A stretch of DNA of 64,000 nt from Polaribacter sp. WD7 (GTDB taxonomy: Bacteria > Bacteroidota > Bacteroidia > Flavobacteriales > Flavobacteriaceae): NCBI RefSeq assembly GCF_003335085.1, contig NZ_QPEJ01000013.1:6654-70653 (forward strand), in the 5' to 3' direction. Positions within the stretch are counted from its first letter, which is position 1. Each line of letters begins with the position of its first letter. The notes below the pieces were generated by a model. The model searched no databases. It saw only the letters and a list, made by a program, of their open reading frames with translations, and was not told the DNA's origin. This document shows, piece after piece, positions 50,187-61,000 of this stretch. The position numbers and the translations under genes were made by a program.

Positions 50187-52943
50187 ATGAAAAAAATACT
50201 ACTTATTGCTATCGTATTGATGGCGTATATAACCAATGCCCAAATACAATTTACTGGAGTTGTTAAAGATAGCCTTGGTAATAATTTAGAAATGGCAAAT
50301 GTAATAGCTCTAGATACTGTTACAAAAACTATATCATCATTCGGATTTACAGATGTCAACGGAAGATTTAAATTAGATTTAAATAAAAATAAAGTATTTA
50401 ACATAAAGATTAGTTATGTAGGTTTTAAAACCATTAGCGAAATTGTAAGGGTCATAGATAATGATATTATCAAAAATTATGTAATGGAAGAAGACATGCT
50501 TAATGAAATTAAAATTGTCTCTAAAATGCCAGTAACTGTAAAAGGTGATACCATTATTTACAATGCAGATTCTTTTACCAACGGTACAGAGCGTAAGTTA
50601 GAAGATGTGGTTAAGAAAATACCAGGAATGGAAATTAACGATGCAGGTGAAATTGAAGTTGATGGTAAAAAAGTTGAAAAAGTAATGATTGATGGAAAAG
50701 ATTTTTTTGATGGAGATACCAAATTGGCCACAAAAAATATACCATCTAATGCTGTAGATAAGATTCAAGTACTTAGAAATTATGGAGATGTTAACCAATT
50801 AAAAGGAGTGCAGAATAATGAAGATAGGGTAGCATTAAACATAAAGCTCAAAGAAGGAAAGAAAAACTTTTGGTTTGGAGATGTTACTGCAGGAGCAGGA
50901 GCATCACCAAATGAAGGACTATATCTTTTTCAACCAAAACTCTTTTATTACACACCAAAATATACCTTAAATGTTCTTGGTGATTTAAATAATATTGGTG
51001 AGGTAGTCTTAAACAGAAGAGACGTTAGAAATTTTAGTGGAGGTTTTCAAAGTCAGAGTCCCTCAAACGGAACTAACTTAAGCATTGCAGATGCTGGTAT
51101 TGGTTTTTTAAATGCAACCTCAAGAAATGCAAATAGAATAGAAACAAAACTATCTGCACTTAATTTTAGTTATTCACCTAATAAAAAATTAGATTTAAGC
51201 GGATTTCTAATTTGGTCTAGCAATCAAAACGGGCAGCGTAACATAAATATTTTAGATTATATAAATCCTGATATTCCAGATGATATTACAGACAATACTA
51301 CAGATCAAACTAGCAATACAGGATTATTTAAGTTTAGTTCTATATACAAGAAAGACATCAATAATCAAATGAATTATGATGTCATAGGTCGTTTTTCTAA
51401 TGAATTTAGAACAGATAACTCAAGTTCTCAGGTAATTGGTAACAACATTACAGAAAACGAAAATGCAACACCTTATCGCATCAATCAAAATTTAAGTTAT
51501 TTCTACACGGTAAATGAAAACAATATTTTTGCACTAGAGGTGCAGCATTTATTGCAAGATGAAGATCCTTTTTATGTAGCTTCTTTAGAAAATGATCCTA
51601 ATAGTGACGCAGATGGCTTTGATGATGCCGCAAGTATTTTGGGATTAGATACCACGGTAAATCAATATATTTTAGAGCAAGATAGACGCGTAAAATCTAA
51701 CCAATTAGATGCTAAATTAGATTACTACTATATCATTAATCAAAAAAGTAATTTAAACTTTGTTGGTGGTACTATTTTGAGTAGACAAAATTTTGATTCT
51801 CGTTTTTTTCAGATTTTAGATCCTGATACAGGGAGTACATTAGACCCAGATTTAAACATTCCAAACCTTCCTGATGCAAGAACTACCAATGATACAGAAT
51901 ATAGTTTTACAGATCTTTATACAGGCTTGCGATATAGAGCAAAATCAGGGATTTTTACGTTTACTCCTGGGTTTACTATACACAACTATACCATAAATAA
52001 CACACAAATAGGAATAACACCTTTTGAAGATACGTTTCAGAAATTTTTACCAGAACTTAATATTGTAGCGCAATTTAAAAGAAGCGAAAGCCTAACGCTT
52101 TCATATAGACAACAAGTTAATTTTACAGATGTAAACCAAATAGCAGAAGGAATAGTAGCTAGTAGTTTCAATTCTTTTTTCTTTGGGAATAATGATATTT
52201 TAAACGCTTATACGCATAATGTAAACTTAAATTATAGAAGTTTTAATTTATTTAATTATACCAATGTTTTTGGACGATTAAGTTATGTAAAAACCATAGA
52301 TCAGGTAGCTTCTGTACCAAATTTTATACCAGGATCTGTAGTTTCTACAAGAACAAATTTAAATTTACCCTTTGATACAGAAAGATTTTCTGCATTTGGT
52401 GCGGTTAGTAAAACGTTTAAAAAAATTAGAACAAGATTATCTGGTAATTATACGTTTAATAAAAACTTTCAAATTTTTGGAGCAAATACTAACGAAATTA
52501 GAAGTAATGTATATTCTTTAAGACCAGGTATAAACACAAATTTTAATAAAGCGCCTAATGTAAGTGTACGATATAGTGTTTCTTTTGTAGACCAAAATAA
52601 CCTTAATTTAACCACTAATAGTAACACGCAATTTTCTACTGTAACTCATGCGCCTTCAGTAAGTTTTGATGCTTACATATGGAACTCTTTAACCTTTAAA
52701 ACAGATTTTACATACAATGAGGTTAGACAGGATGGCAAAAGTCAAAATATTTTTAAAATATGGGATGCAACTTTTGCCTATAGAAAAGATAGAGACGCTA
52801 AGTGGGAATATGAACTTGAAGCGAGTAACTTGTTAGGTACAGGTTCTAGGGCTAATGTATTTGCAGGGAATATTGTAAACTCAATCAACGAAATTTTTAT
52901 ATTACCAAGGTTAATCAGTTTTAGAGTGCGTTATCAATTGTAA
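50187..52943 (+). CDS. Outer-membrane beta-barrel receptor (CarboxypepD_reg, TonB-receptor-like)
   Basis: The 918-residue protein has a signal peptide (MKKILLIAIVLMAYITNAQ), a carboxypeptidase-regulatory-like domain (about 22-110), a plug-like region (DVVKKIPGMEINDAGEIEV ... EKVMIDGKDFFDGD) and a long beta-barrel to the C-terminus ending in RFRVRYQL. It probably takes up or senses a large substrate with the GLPGLI proteins. It completes the operon that faces the HK/RR pair. Confidence 0.88.
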   Translation: MKKILLIAIVLMAYITNAQIQFTGVVKDSLGNNLEMANVIALDTVTKTISSFGFTDVNGRFKLDLNKNKVFNIKISYVGFKTISEIVRVIDNDIIKNYVMEEDMLNEIKIVSKMPVTVKGDTIIYNADSFTNGTERKLEDVVKKIPGMEINDAGEIEVDGKKVEKVMIDGKDFFDGDTKLATKNIPSNAVDKIQVLRNYGDVNQLKGVQNNEDRVALNIKLKEGKKNFWFGDVTAGAGASPNEGLYLFQPKLFYYTPKYTLNVLGDLNNIGEVVLNRRDVRNFSGGFQSQSPSNGTNLSIADAGIGFLNATSRNANRIETKLSALNFSYSPNKKLDLSGFLIWSSNQNGQRNINILDYINPDIPDDITDNTTDQTSNTGLFKFSSIYKKDINNQMNYDVIGRFSNEFRTDNSSSQVIGNNITENENATPYRINQNLSYFYTVNENNIFALEVQHLLQDEDPFYVASLENDPNSDADGFDDAASILGLDTTVNQYILEQDRRVKSNQLDAKLDYYYIINQKSNLNFVGGTILSRQNFDSRFFQILDPDTGSTLDPDLNIPNLPDARTTNDTEYSFTDLYTGLRYRAKSGIFTFTPGFTIHNYTINNTQIGITPFEDTFQKFLPELNIVAQFKRSESLTLSYRQQVNFTDVNQIAEGIVASSFNSFFFGNNDILNAYTHNVNLNYRSFNLFNYTNVFGRLSYVKTIDQVASVPNFIPGSVVSTRTNLNLPFDTERFSAFGAVSKTFKKIRTRLSGNYTFNKNFQIFGANTNEIRSNVYSLRPGINTNFNKAPNVSVRYSVSFVDQNNLNLTTNSNTQFSTVTHAPSVSFDAYIWNSLTFKTDFTYNEVRQDGKSQNIFKIWDATFAYRKDRDAKWEYELEASNLLGTGSRANVFAGNIVNSINEIFILPRLISFRVRYQL

Positions 52944-52944
52944 T

Positions 52945-52985
52945 TTAAAAAAGGGTGTAGGCTAAAATTCAAGACCTTTTTTAAT
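52945..52985 (+). terminator. Possible terminator after the receptor gene
   Basis: AAAAAAGGG and CCTTTTTT flank a roughly 20-bp loop just downstream of the receptor stop. The outer stem is A/T-rich and short, so the call is weak, but its position and the T-run fit. Confidence 0.4.
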
Positions 52986-53031
52986 TTTAAAAAAATACTT
53001 TTTAAGTAATATATTTGTAAAAAATAACTTA

Positions 53032-54174
53032 ATGAAAGTATTTGAAGTAGCAATAATTGGAAGTGGTCCTGCAGGAGCATCTGCAGCAATTAAATTAGCG
53101 GAAAAAGGTATAGCTACAGTAATAATAGAAAAAGAAACATTACCAAGATATAAAACTTGTGGAGGTGGTTTTGCTTACAGAGGAAGAAGAGAAATGCCTT
53201 TTAGTGTAGAAGAAGCTGTAGAAACTGAATTTTTTAGGGTAGATGCTTTTTTTAAAAAAGCAGGAATACATGTTTTTTCTGAAAGGAAACAGCCTATTAT
53301 TAGTATGGTTATGCGAGATGATTTTGATAATTTTTTGGTAAACAAAGCCAAGGAAAAAGGAATAACTCTTTTAGAAAATCATAAATTACAAAACATTACT
53401 TTTGATAATGATATTACTTTACATACCTCTAAAGGAGATATAAAAACCAAATTTGTAATTGCTGCAGATGGTGCTTTAAGCACTACAGCAAAATTAGCGG
53501 GTTGGAAAGAAACACGTTTATTAATTCCTGCTTTAGAGTATGAAGTTAAGGTGAGTTCAGAAGATTTTGAAAGGCTATCCAAAAGTGTTCGTTTAGATTT
53601 TGATGCCATTCCTATGGGATATGGTTGGAGTTTTCCCAAAAAAAATCATTTATCAATTGGGTTGGCTTCTTTTAGAAAAGTTAAAGTAGATTTTAAGCAA
53701 CTTTACAGAGAATACCTCACAGAAACATTGGGTATCAAAAATGTATTATCAGAACAAATGCATGGATTTCAAATACCTGTTTCTCCTAGAACAAATGGTT
53801 TTGTTAAGAAAAATATTTTTTTGGTTGGAGACGCAGCTGGTTTTGCAGATCCATTAACGGCAGAGGGCATATCAAATGCCATTTTTTCTGGAATTATGGC
53901 CGCAGAATCCATTATAGAGGGTAATTTAGATGAAAAAGAATCAGCAAAAATTTACAATAACAAACTAGAAACTAGTTTGATTCCTGAATTAAAAACAGGA
54001 CTAAAATTATCTAAGCTGTTTTATGAAAATGAAAAAATTAGAAACTTTTTAATTAAAAAATACGGAGATCGAATTTGTGAAGGAATGACACAGATTTTAA
54101 TGGGAGAAAGAACATATCCTAAAGATGTTACCAAGCACATAAAAAGAAAATTAAGAAACATTATTTTTTCTTAA
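53032..54174 (+). CDS. Geranylgeranyl reductase family flavoprotein
   Basis: The 380-residue FAD protein has the Rossmann motif IIGSGPAGASAAIKLAEKG (residues 8-26), the PRYKTCGGGF segment with Cys typical of geranylgeranyl reductase-type enzymes, and NIFLVGDAAGFADPLTAEGI near the C-terminus. Relatives reduce isoprenoid chains of lipids or menaquinone, or hydroxylate them. A TATATTTG element at 53010-53017 fits the TAnnTTTG promoter. A membrane protein gene follows one base after. Confidence 0.85.
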   Translation: MKVFEVAIIGSGPAGASAAIKLAEKGIATVIIEKETLPRYKTCGGGFAYRGRREMPFSVEEAVETEFFRVDAFFKKAGIHVFSERKQPIISMVMRDDFDNFLVNKAKEKGITLLENHKLQNITFDNDITLHTSKGDIKTKFVIAADGALSTTAKLAGWKETRLLIPALEYEVKVSSEDFERLSKSVRLDFDAIPMGYGWSFPKKNHLSIGLASFRKVKVDFKQLYREYLTETLGIKNVLSEQMHGFQIPVSPRTNGFVKKNIFLVGDAAGFADPLTAEGISNAIFSGIMAAESIIEGNLDEKESAKIYNNKLETSLIPELKTGLKLSKLFYENEKIRNFLIKKYGDRICEGMTQILMGERTYPKDVTKHIKRKLRNIIFS

Positions 54175-54175
54175 A

Positions 54176-54946
54176 ATGAGTATAGTTACATCTAATACAT
54201 TTTTATCCTCATTTTCAAAAACGTTAGGTATTTTATTTCTCTATATATTTTTAGGGTTATTAATAGATAGCGTTTATGTTACAGAAAACTACCAAGATTT
54301 GCAATGGTTGGCAAATATAATTATGTTAGTTATGTTTGGTATTACAATGTTTACGGTAACTCCTAGAATTAGAGAACAACTTTGGTATGCTGTCATTATT
54401 GGCTTTGTAGGCGAGTATTTATTTTCTGTAATTATGGGTATGTATACCTATAGGTTAGAAAATGTACCACATTATATACCAATGGGTCATGCGTTGGTAT
54501 ATGCAGGCGTATTGTATTTTACCAAAACATCATACGCTAAAAATAACGTAAAAAAAATAGAAAAAATAGCAACATTGCTAATTGTAATCTATGCTTCACT
54601 TTTTTTAATTTTTAAATTTGATGTTTTTGGTTTTTTGATGACTATAGTTACGTTGTTACTATTAAAAAACAAACCAAGAGAAAGGTTATTTTACCTAACA
54701 ATGTACCTAGCAGTTGCTTATTTAGAAATTATTGGTACAACTTATAAATGTTGGTGGTGGCCATCAACAGCATGGGGCGTTTTTGATTTTTTGCCCAGTC
54801 ATAATCCTCCAAGTGGTATAAGTTTATTCTATTTTTTACTAGATTTAGGTAGTTTATGGTTGTACAAGCAGCGTCATAAATTAGCATGGTCACGAATGAA
54901 AAATATTAGAAAAATAAGAATACAAAAACAGTTTGTATCAAACTAA
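54176..54946 (+). CDS. Polytopic membrane protein, unknown function
   Basis: The 256-residue protein has about seven hydrophobic spans (for example LGILFLYIFLGLLIDSVYV, YAVIIGFVGEYLFSVIMG and LLIVIYASLFLIFKF). Conserved-looking acidic and His residues lie in EYLFS and VPHYIPMGH, with KCWWWP in a later loop. No family was recognised. It is adjacent (one base) to a geranylgeranyl reductase-like gene and probably acts with it in lipid or isoprenoid metabolism. Confidence 0.7.
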   Translation: MSIVTSNTFLSSFSKTLGILFLYIFLGLLIDSVYVTENYQDLQWLANIIMLVMFGITMFTVTPRIREQLWYAVIIGFVGEYLFSVIMGMYTYRLENVPHYIPMGHALVYAGVLYFTKTSYAKNNVKKIEKIATLLIVIYASLFLIFKFDVFGFLMTIVTLLLLKNKPRERLFYLTMYLAVAYLEIIGTTYKCWWWPSTAWGVFDFLPSHNPPSGISLFYFLLDLGSLWLYKQRHKLAWSRMKNIRKIRIQKQFVSN

Positions 54947-54992
54947 AAATAGAAATTTTCCGTTTTTATATAATATTATTTAAAATTAATCA

Positions 54993-55886
54993 ATGTCAAT
55001 AAAAGTTTCATCAGTAATAAAAACCTATGCTTCGCAAAAAGCACTTCAAGATATTTCTTTTGAAGCAAGTAAAGGAGAGATTATTGGTTTTTTAGGACCA
55101 AATGGAGCAGGGAAATCTACGATGATGAAAATTTTAACTGGATTTATAAAGCCGAATTCGGGTAGTGTTTTTGTAAATGAGGTTAATGTGATACAAACTC
55201 CGCAAGAGGCTCAGAAAAATATCGGTTATTTACCAGAGCATAACCCGTTGTACGGAGATATGTATGTGCGCGAATATTTACAATTTAGAGCTTCAATTTT
55301 TAAAATTGATAAAAGTCAAATAGAAACATGTATTAAAAAAGTTGGTTTGCAAACAGAAGCGCATAAAAAAATAAACCAACTTTCTAAAGGGTATCAACAA
55401 AGAGTTGGTTTAGCTGCAGCAATTTTGCACAACCCATCCGTATTAATTTTAGATGAACCTACTACAGGACTAGACCCAAATCAATTAGTAGAAATTAGAG
55501 CACTTATTAAAGAATTAGGCAAAAACAAAACGGTGTTGTTTTCTACCCATATCATGCAAGAAGTAGAAGCTGTATGTGATAAGGTAATCATTATTAAAAA
55601 AGGAACGATTTTGATAGATGAAAACCTAGACACACTTCATGAAAATAATAAACAAACGATAGCCGTATCTTTTGATAGTGCAGTTTCTAAAGAAGTTTTA
55701 TTCACATTGCCAAATCTTCGTGATATTGAAGTGAAAAATTCAGGATGGTTACTTCATTTTGAAACTGAAGATGATATGCGCACAGTGGTCTTTGATTTTG
55801 CCCGAGAGCATCACCTTAAAATAGTAAGTTTAAATGCTCAGACAAAAAACTTAGAAACTTTATTTAGGGAACTCACAACGGGTTAA
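54993..55886 (+). CDS. gldA: Gliding motility ABC transporter ATPase GldA
   Basis: The protein has Walker A (LGPNGAGKSTMMK, about 34-46), the ABC signature LSKGYQQRVGLA, Walker B (VLILDEPTTGLDPN) and the H-loop STHIMQEVEA. The length of 297 residues and the C-terminal QTKNLETLFRELT match GldA, the ATPase of the GldAFG transporter needed for gliding in Flavobacterium. The permease genes gldF and gldG are not next to it here. Confidence 0.85.
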   Translation: MSIKVSSVIKTYASQKALQDISFEASKGEIIGFLGPNGAGKSTMMKILTGFIKPNSGSVFVNEVNVIQTPQEAQKNIGYLPEHNPLYGDMYVREYLQFRASIFKIDKSQIETCIKKVGLQTEAHKKINQLSKGYQQRVGLAAAILHNPSVLILDEPTTGLDPNQLVEIRALIKELGKNKTVLFSTHIMQEVEAVCDKVIIIKKGTILIDENLDTLHENNKQTIAVSFDSAVSKEVLFTLPNLRDIEVKNSGWLLHFETEDDMRTVVFDFAREHHLKIVSLNAQTKNLETLFRELTTG

Positions 55887-56542
55887 TTTACCAAATATTG
55901 ATAAGCTTCCAGCACGGTTGGAAAAACCAATTGACTACCAGCATTTTTTAGTTCTTTCTCAGAATATTGCGTTAAAATACCTATAGGAATCATACCTGCG
56001 GCTTTAGCAGCAGTAGTACCTGTTAAACTATCTTCAAACACCCAAATGTCATTAAAATCCTTTTTTTCAAAACCTAAAGCTTTAGCAAGGGTAATGTAGG
56101 CCTCTGGCGCTGGTTTTGGTTTTTTGTAATCTTGCACCCCAAAATAGGTGGTAAAATTCAAGTTTAAGTGATGAATGCTATTTTTTAAAAACTGTCTTGT
56201 CGCGTTACTGGCAATTCCGAAAGGAATAGCTTCTTGGTCCAAAAATTGAGTGATTTCTTGAATACCAGGAAGCAATGTAGGTGTTTTAAAAAAAACATCT
56301 AAATGTGTATCTTTGAGTAGATATAAATCTTTGGTTTGATCTTCTTTCCCAATGGTACCGCAATAATATTGCGCAATCAACATTGGGGATTTACCTGCAA
56401 GCTCTTTAGGAAATACAGGTAAATCTTGACCAAATAAACTGTTAAAAGCGGAGTTCCATGCAGCATGATGGCTTGCAACGCTTTCTACAACAACACCATC
56501 AAAATCAAATAAGAATCCTTTAGGCAATAACTTTTTTGACAT
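55883..56542 (-). CDS. HAD-superfamily phosphatase
   Basis: This 219-residue haloacid dehalogenase hydrolase has motif I DFDGVV, a beta-phosphoglucomutase-like cap, motif II/III residues including GIASNATRQFLK and KPAPEAYI, and FEDSLTGTTAAKAAGM. Substrates of the group are sugar phosphates. Its start overlaps the preceding FAD-oxidase gene by 23 bp, so the two are translationally coupled. The 3' end overlaps the gldA stop by 4 bp on the opposite strand. Confidence 0.88.
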   Translation of the reverse strand: MSKKLLPKGFLFDFDGVVVESVASHHAAWNSAFNSLFGQDLPVFPKELAGKSPMLIAQYYCGTIGKEDQTKDLYLLKDTHLDVFFKTPTLLPGIQEITQFLDQEAIPFGIASNATRQFLKNSIHHLNLNFTTYFGVQDYKKPKPAPEAYITLAKALGFEKKDFNDIWVFEDSLTGTTAAKAAGMIPIGILTQYSEKELKNAGSQLVFPTVLEAYQYLVN

Positions 56543-57854
56543 TTGCAGTTTCTTTTTCGTTAACCAATTGAGATAAATACGGATTCAAAAATTTATTTGT
56601 AGGATCTAATTCTCTTCTTAACTCTTTAAAGTATTTCCATTTAGGATAAATTTGTGTTAATTCTGCATCTTTTGCAGTAAAACGTTTACCCCAATGAGGT
56701 CTTCCTCCGTGTTTGATAAATATTTTTTCTACACTCTTAAAGGCCTCGTAAGTGTCTGCAGTGGCTGCATTTCTAGAAACGCATCCCATGGTTACCGTAT
56801 CATGTCCGTAGGCATAACTTAACCAAGATTTGTCTTGATAAACAAAACGAACATCCATAGGAATATGTACAAAAGATTTATTACTCCAATTATTCAATTC
56901 TTCTTTTAATTCTGCAAAAACTTGCGGAAACTTATCTAATGCAATTGTCCATTCTGCCAGTTCTAAAGTAGAACCTCTAGATTTGGTAACAGTTGCTTGG
57001 TACAATGTTCCTTTATGCTCTTTTTTGGAGCTGAAAAAACCTTTATAAAGCAATTTATTTGCAATAGCCGTAAGCCAAGGGAATATATGAGTGTATTTGT
57101 ATAATATTTTTGATGCTGTTCTACGATGCTTTAAATATTTAGGACCCAAATTTTCAACAACCTCAGTATCTGAGTTAATTTTATCACCAGTAATTACATA
57201 CCCTTTATCTGTATGTGGTAACCATAAAATTCTTAAAAAGTCGTGCTTTTTTAAACGAGATTTTATTTTAGGAAGCCATACATCATCGCTTTCAGGCCCT
57301 TCTTTTATGTGAAGTGTGTAAGCGGGTTCACATTGAAATGTTGTGGTAGACATAACTCCTAACATACCCAATGATACTCTAACGGCATCTATTAAATCAT
57401 CTTCTGCTGTAACTGTTTGTATAGTTCCATCAGCTAAAACTAAATTACAACCAATCATATATTCTGCTAATAATTTACCACTGGTACCATGCGTTCCTGT
57501 AGCTAAAGCACCTCCAATGGTAATGGTATTTATGTCTGGTAAGCACGGTATACACCAACCAACAGCTTCTATAGCTTCTAATAACTCACCTAATATAAGA
57601 CCAGATTGCACAGTTATTGTTTTTTTATTGTAATCGTAAGAAACAATTTTATTGTAAGCGGTCATGTCTATTAACGCATCTGTACCTGCCGCAATATCTG
57701 CAGATGATTGTTTGCTACCAAAAAAACGTATTTTGTCATTTTTAGCAATTACCTCTTGCAATTCTTCTTCGGTTGTTATGGTATATTTTGTCTTGTAATT
57801 GTATTTAAGGTTTTCATTCCAGCTAACCCAAGTACTGTTGTTTTTTTGTTTCAT
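56520..57854 (-). CDS. FAD-linked sugar lactone/alditol oxidase family protein
   Basis: This 444-residue protein has an FAD-binding type 4 domain in its N-terminal half (KIRFFGSKQSSADIAAGTDALIDM, then TITIGGALATGTHGTSGKLLAEY, the usual flavin-binding GTHGTG-type motif). A C-terminal oxidase domain of the D-arabinono-1,4-lactone oxidase type follows, ending HWGKRFTAKDAELTQIYPKW. It may oxidise a sugar lactone or alditol; the overlapping HAD phosphatase suggests sugar-phosphate processing. Confidence 0.85.
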   Translation of the reverse strand: MKQKNNSTWVSWNENLKYNYKTKYTITTEEELQEVIAKNDKIRFFGSKQSSADIAAGTDALIDMTAYNKIVSYDYNKKTITVQSGLILGELLEAIEAVGWCIPCLPDINTITIGGALATGTHGTSGKLLAEYMIGCNLVLADGTIQTVTAEDDLIDAVRVSLGMLGVMSTTTFQCEPAYTLHIKEGPESDDVWLPKIKSRLKKHDFLRILWLPHTDKGYVITGDKINSDTEVVENLGPKYLKHRRTASKILYKYTHIFPWLTAIANKLLYKGFFSSKKEHKGTLYQATVTKSRGSTLELAEWTIALDKFPQVFAELKEELNNWSNKSFVHIPMDVRFVYQDKSWLSYAYGHDTVTMGCVSRNAATADTYEAFKSVEKIFIKHGGRPHWGKRFTAKDAELTQIYPKWKYFKELRRELDPTNKFLNPYLSQLVNEKETANVKKVIA

Positions 57855-58041
57855 GCTAATAGGTTTTTGTTAAACAAAATTAACGAATGATATTTACTGC
57901 AGAACCATTAAAAGTGTTAATAAAAACCAAATTTGACTTATGTTAAAAAAATGCACTTAATTTCAGTAATAATGTAAAATTAAAGCCATTAAAAACACTT
58001 TTTGATATTTTGGTTGATTAAATTATAGATTGCAATGGTTT

Positions 58042-61000
58042 TTAATTCAGTTTAAATTTTATTTGCTGATACGATAAGGTAGCAAGTAACTCATTAGAAA
58101 CATTAATTTTCGTATTTCTACTTGGTAAGTCAACCTCAATTTTTTCTTGGGCATCCCAAATTGTAAATCGTAAAGACTGTTTACCTATGTTATTTTTTAA
58201 GATACCTTCTAGGTTAAGAATATTTTCTTCATTTACTTCTTCTACAGGAATTTTAATGGTCAATTTTTTACATAGCTCGTCCATAATGTCATGTAAAAGT
58301 TTAAAATCTGTAAACTTAATTCTCGGTTCTCCTGTAACTCCGTCTTTGTTTGTCCAACCGGGTTGAATAGTAGCTCTTATATATAAAAATGAATTAGGCA
58401 CTAAAAAGTGTTTGTATTTTAAATACTCTTCACCAAAAACTCTAAATTCATGGCTGTCTCCATAATCTTCAATAGTAAAAGCCGCCCAACCTTTTCCAGC
58501 TTTAGAAACCCTGTGTTGAACATCTGTGATAATGCCAGCAAAAGCCAAGTTATTGCCTACAATTTTTTGTAAATCGCCTTTAAAATCTTTTAAAATAGCA
58601 TTGCAGAAAATAAGTTCGTTTTTAAAATCATCTAATGGATGTGCAGATATATACATACCAATAACTTCTTTCTCTTGAGATAAGAGTTCCATAGTTCCCC
58701 AAGTTTCACAATCAGGAATATCTGGTTCAGGAAATTGTACAGTAGATGTTTCTCCAAACATAGATACTTGAGCAGAATTTTCATTTTCTTGAAATTTACT
58801 TCCAAATTTCATTGCACGTTCTAAAAACGTTAACCCTTTTTCATCCGTAGCAAAATATTGAGCTCTGTGAGTATCTGTAAAAGAATCAAAAGCACCTGCT
58901 TTTATTAAACTATCAAAAGATTTTTTATTAGCAGCTCGTAAATCTACGCGTTTAGACAAATCAAAAATAGAAGAATAATTTCCGTTTTCTGTTCTTTCTT
59001 TTATAATAGCTCTAACAGCTGCGGCACCAACACCTTTAACGGCAGCCATTCCAAAACGTACAGCACCGTCTTTGTTTACCGAGAATTTTAAAAAAGATTC
59101 GTTGATATCAGGTCCTAAAACAGCTAAACCCATTCGTTTACATTCTTCCATAAAAAATGAAACCGATTTGATATCGTTCATATTGTTAGAAAGTACTGAT
59201 GCCATATATTCCGCAGGATAATGGGCTTTTAAGTAGGCAGTTTGGTAGGCTATCCAAGCATAACAAGTAGAGTGGCTTTTATTAAAAGCATAACTAGCAA
59301 ATGCTTCCCAATCTTTCCATATTTTTTCTAGTTTGTCTGCATCATGACCGTTTGCTGCAGCTTGTTCTACAAATTTAGGTTTCATTTTATCTAAAACCGC
59401 AATTTGCTTTTTACCCATGGCTTTACGTAATACATCGGCTTCACCTTTAGTAAAATCTGCTAGTTTTTGAGAGAGTAACATTACTTGCTCTTGGTATACT
59501 GTAATACCGTAAGTTTCTGCCAAATACTCTTCCATTGCTGGCAAATCGTATTCAATATCTTCTGTACCATGTTTTCTGTTGATAAAACTAGGAATGTATT
59601 CCATTGGTCCAGGTCTGTATAAAGCATTCATTGCAATTAAATCTGCAAAAACCGTTGGTTTTAAAGATCGCATGTGTTTTTGCATTCCAGGAGATTCATA
59701 TTGAAAAATACCCACTGTTTCTCCTCTTTGGAACAACTCATATGTCTTTACATCATCCAAAGGAAAACTTTCAGGGTCCAGTTCCACACCGTGTCTCGCT
59801 TTTACAATCTTAACCGTATCTTTAATTAAAGTTAAGGTCTTTAAACCTAAAAAGTCCATTTTTAACAAACCAGCAGACTCTACCACAGAGTTATCAAATT
59901 GGGTAACATACATGTCAGAATCTTTGGCCAAAGCTACGGGAACATAATTAGTAATGTCTCCAGGGGTAATGATGACTCCACAAGCATGAATACCTGTATT
60001 TCTAACAGAACCTTCTAAAATAGTTGCTTTGTTAATGGTTTCTGAAGTTAAATCTGAGCCTGTAGCCATGGTTTGCAGTTCTTCTACCATTACTTTTTCT
60101 TCTGCACGCAAACCAGCAATTTTACCTTTGCTTTTGGGGTCATCTCCAAAGATGTTTTTCAGTTTAACGCCCGGAATTAATTTTGCAATTCTATCTGCTT
60201 CAAATAAGGGTAAATCTAAAACTCTGGCGGTATCTCTGATTGACGATTTTGCAGCCATTGTTCCGTAAGTGATAATTTGTGCTACTTGGTTAGCACCATA
60301 CTTATCAATTACATAATCCATTACACGTCCACGGCCTTCATCATCAAAATCAATATCAATATCTGGCATAGAAACCCTTTCAGGATTTAAAAAACGCTCA
60401 AAAAGTAAATCGTATTTAATTGGGTCTATATTGGTAATCCACAAGCAATAGGCAACTACAGATCCTGCTGCAGAACCACGTCCTGGACCAACAGCAACAT
60501 CCATATTTCTGGCTTCTCTAATAAAATCTTCTACAATTAGGAAGTAACCAGGATACCCAGTTTTTTCAATAACTTCCAATTCAAAGTCTAGACGTTCTTT
60601 GATAGCTTCGGTAATTTCCCCGTAACGTTTTTTAGCACCTTCATAGGTTAAATGACGTAAAAAATTGTTTTCTCCTCTTTTGCCTCCATCTTCTTCATCT
60701 TTTGCATCTTTAAATTCATCAGGAATGTCGAAAGCAGGTAATAAAACGTCTCTTGCTAAAGTGAAAATTTCAATTTTATCTACAATTTCTTGAATATTGA
60801 TAATGGCTTCAGGTAAATCTGCAAATAAGGTTTTCATTTCATCTGAAGATTTAAAATAATATTCCTCATTAGGCAAACCATATCTATAACCACGACCTTT
60901 TCCTTTTGGTGTGGCTTGTTTTTCACCATCTTTTACACAAAGTAAAATATCGTGTGCATTGGCATCTTTTTTCTCTAGATAAAACGTGTTATTGGTAGCC

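Noticed and set aside
50598..50798. Minus-strand frames opposite the receptor and GLPGLI genes
   Set aside because: They are low-complexity antisense frames without starts supported by context or family motifs.
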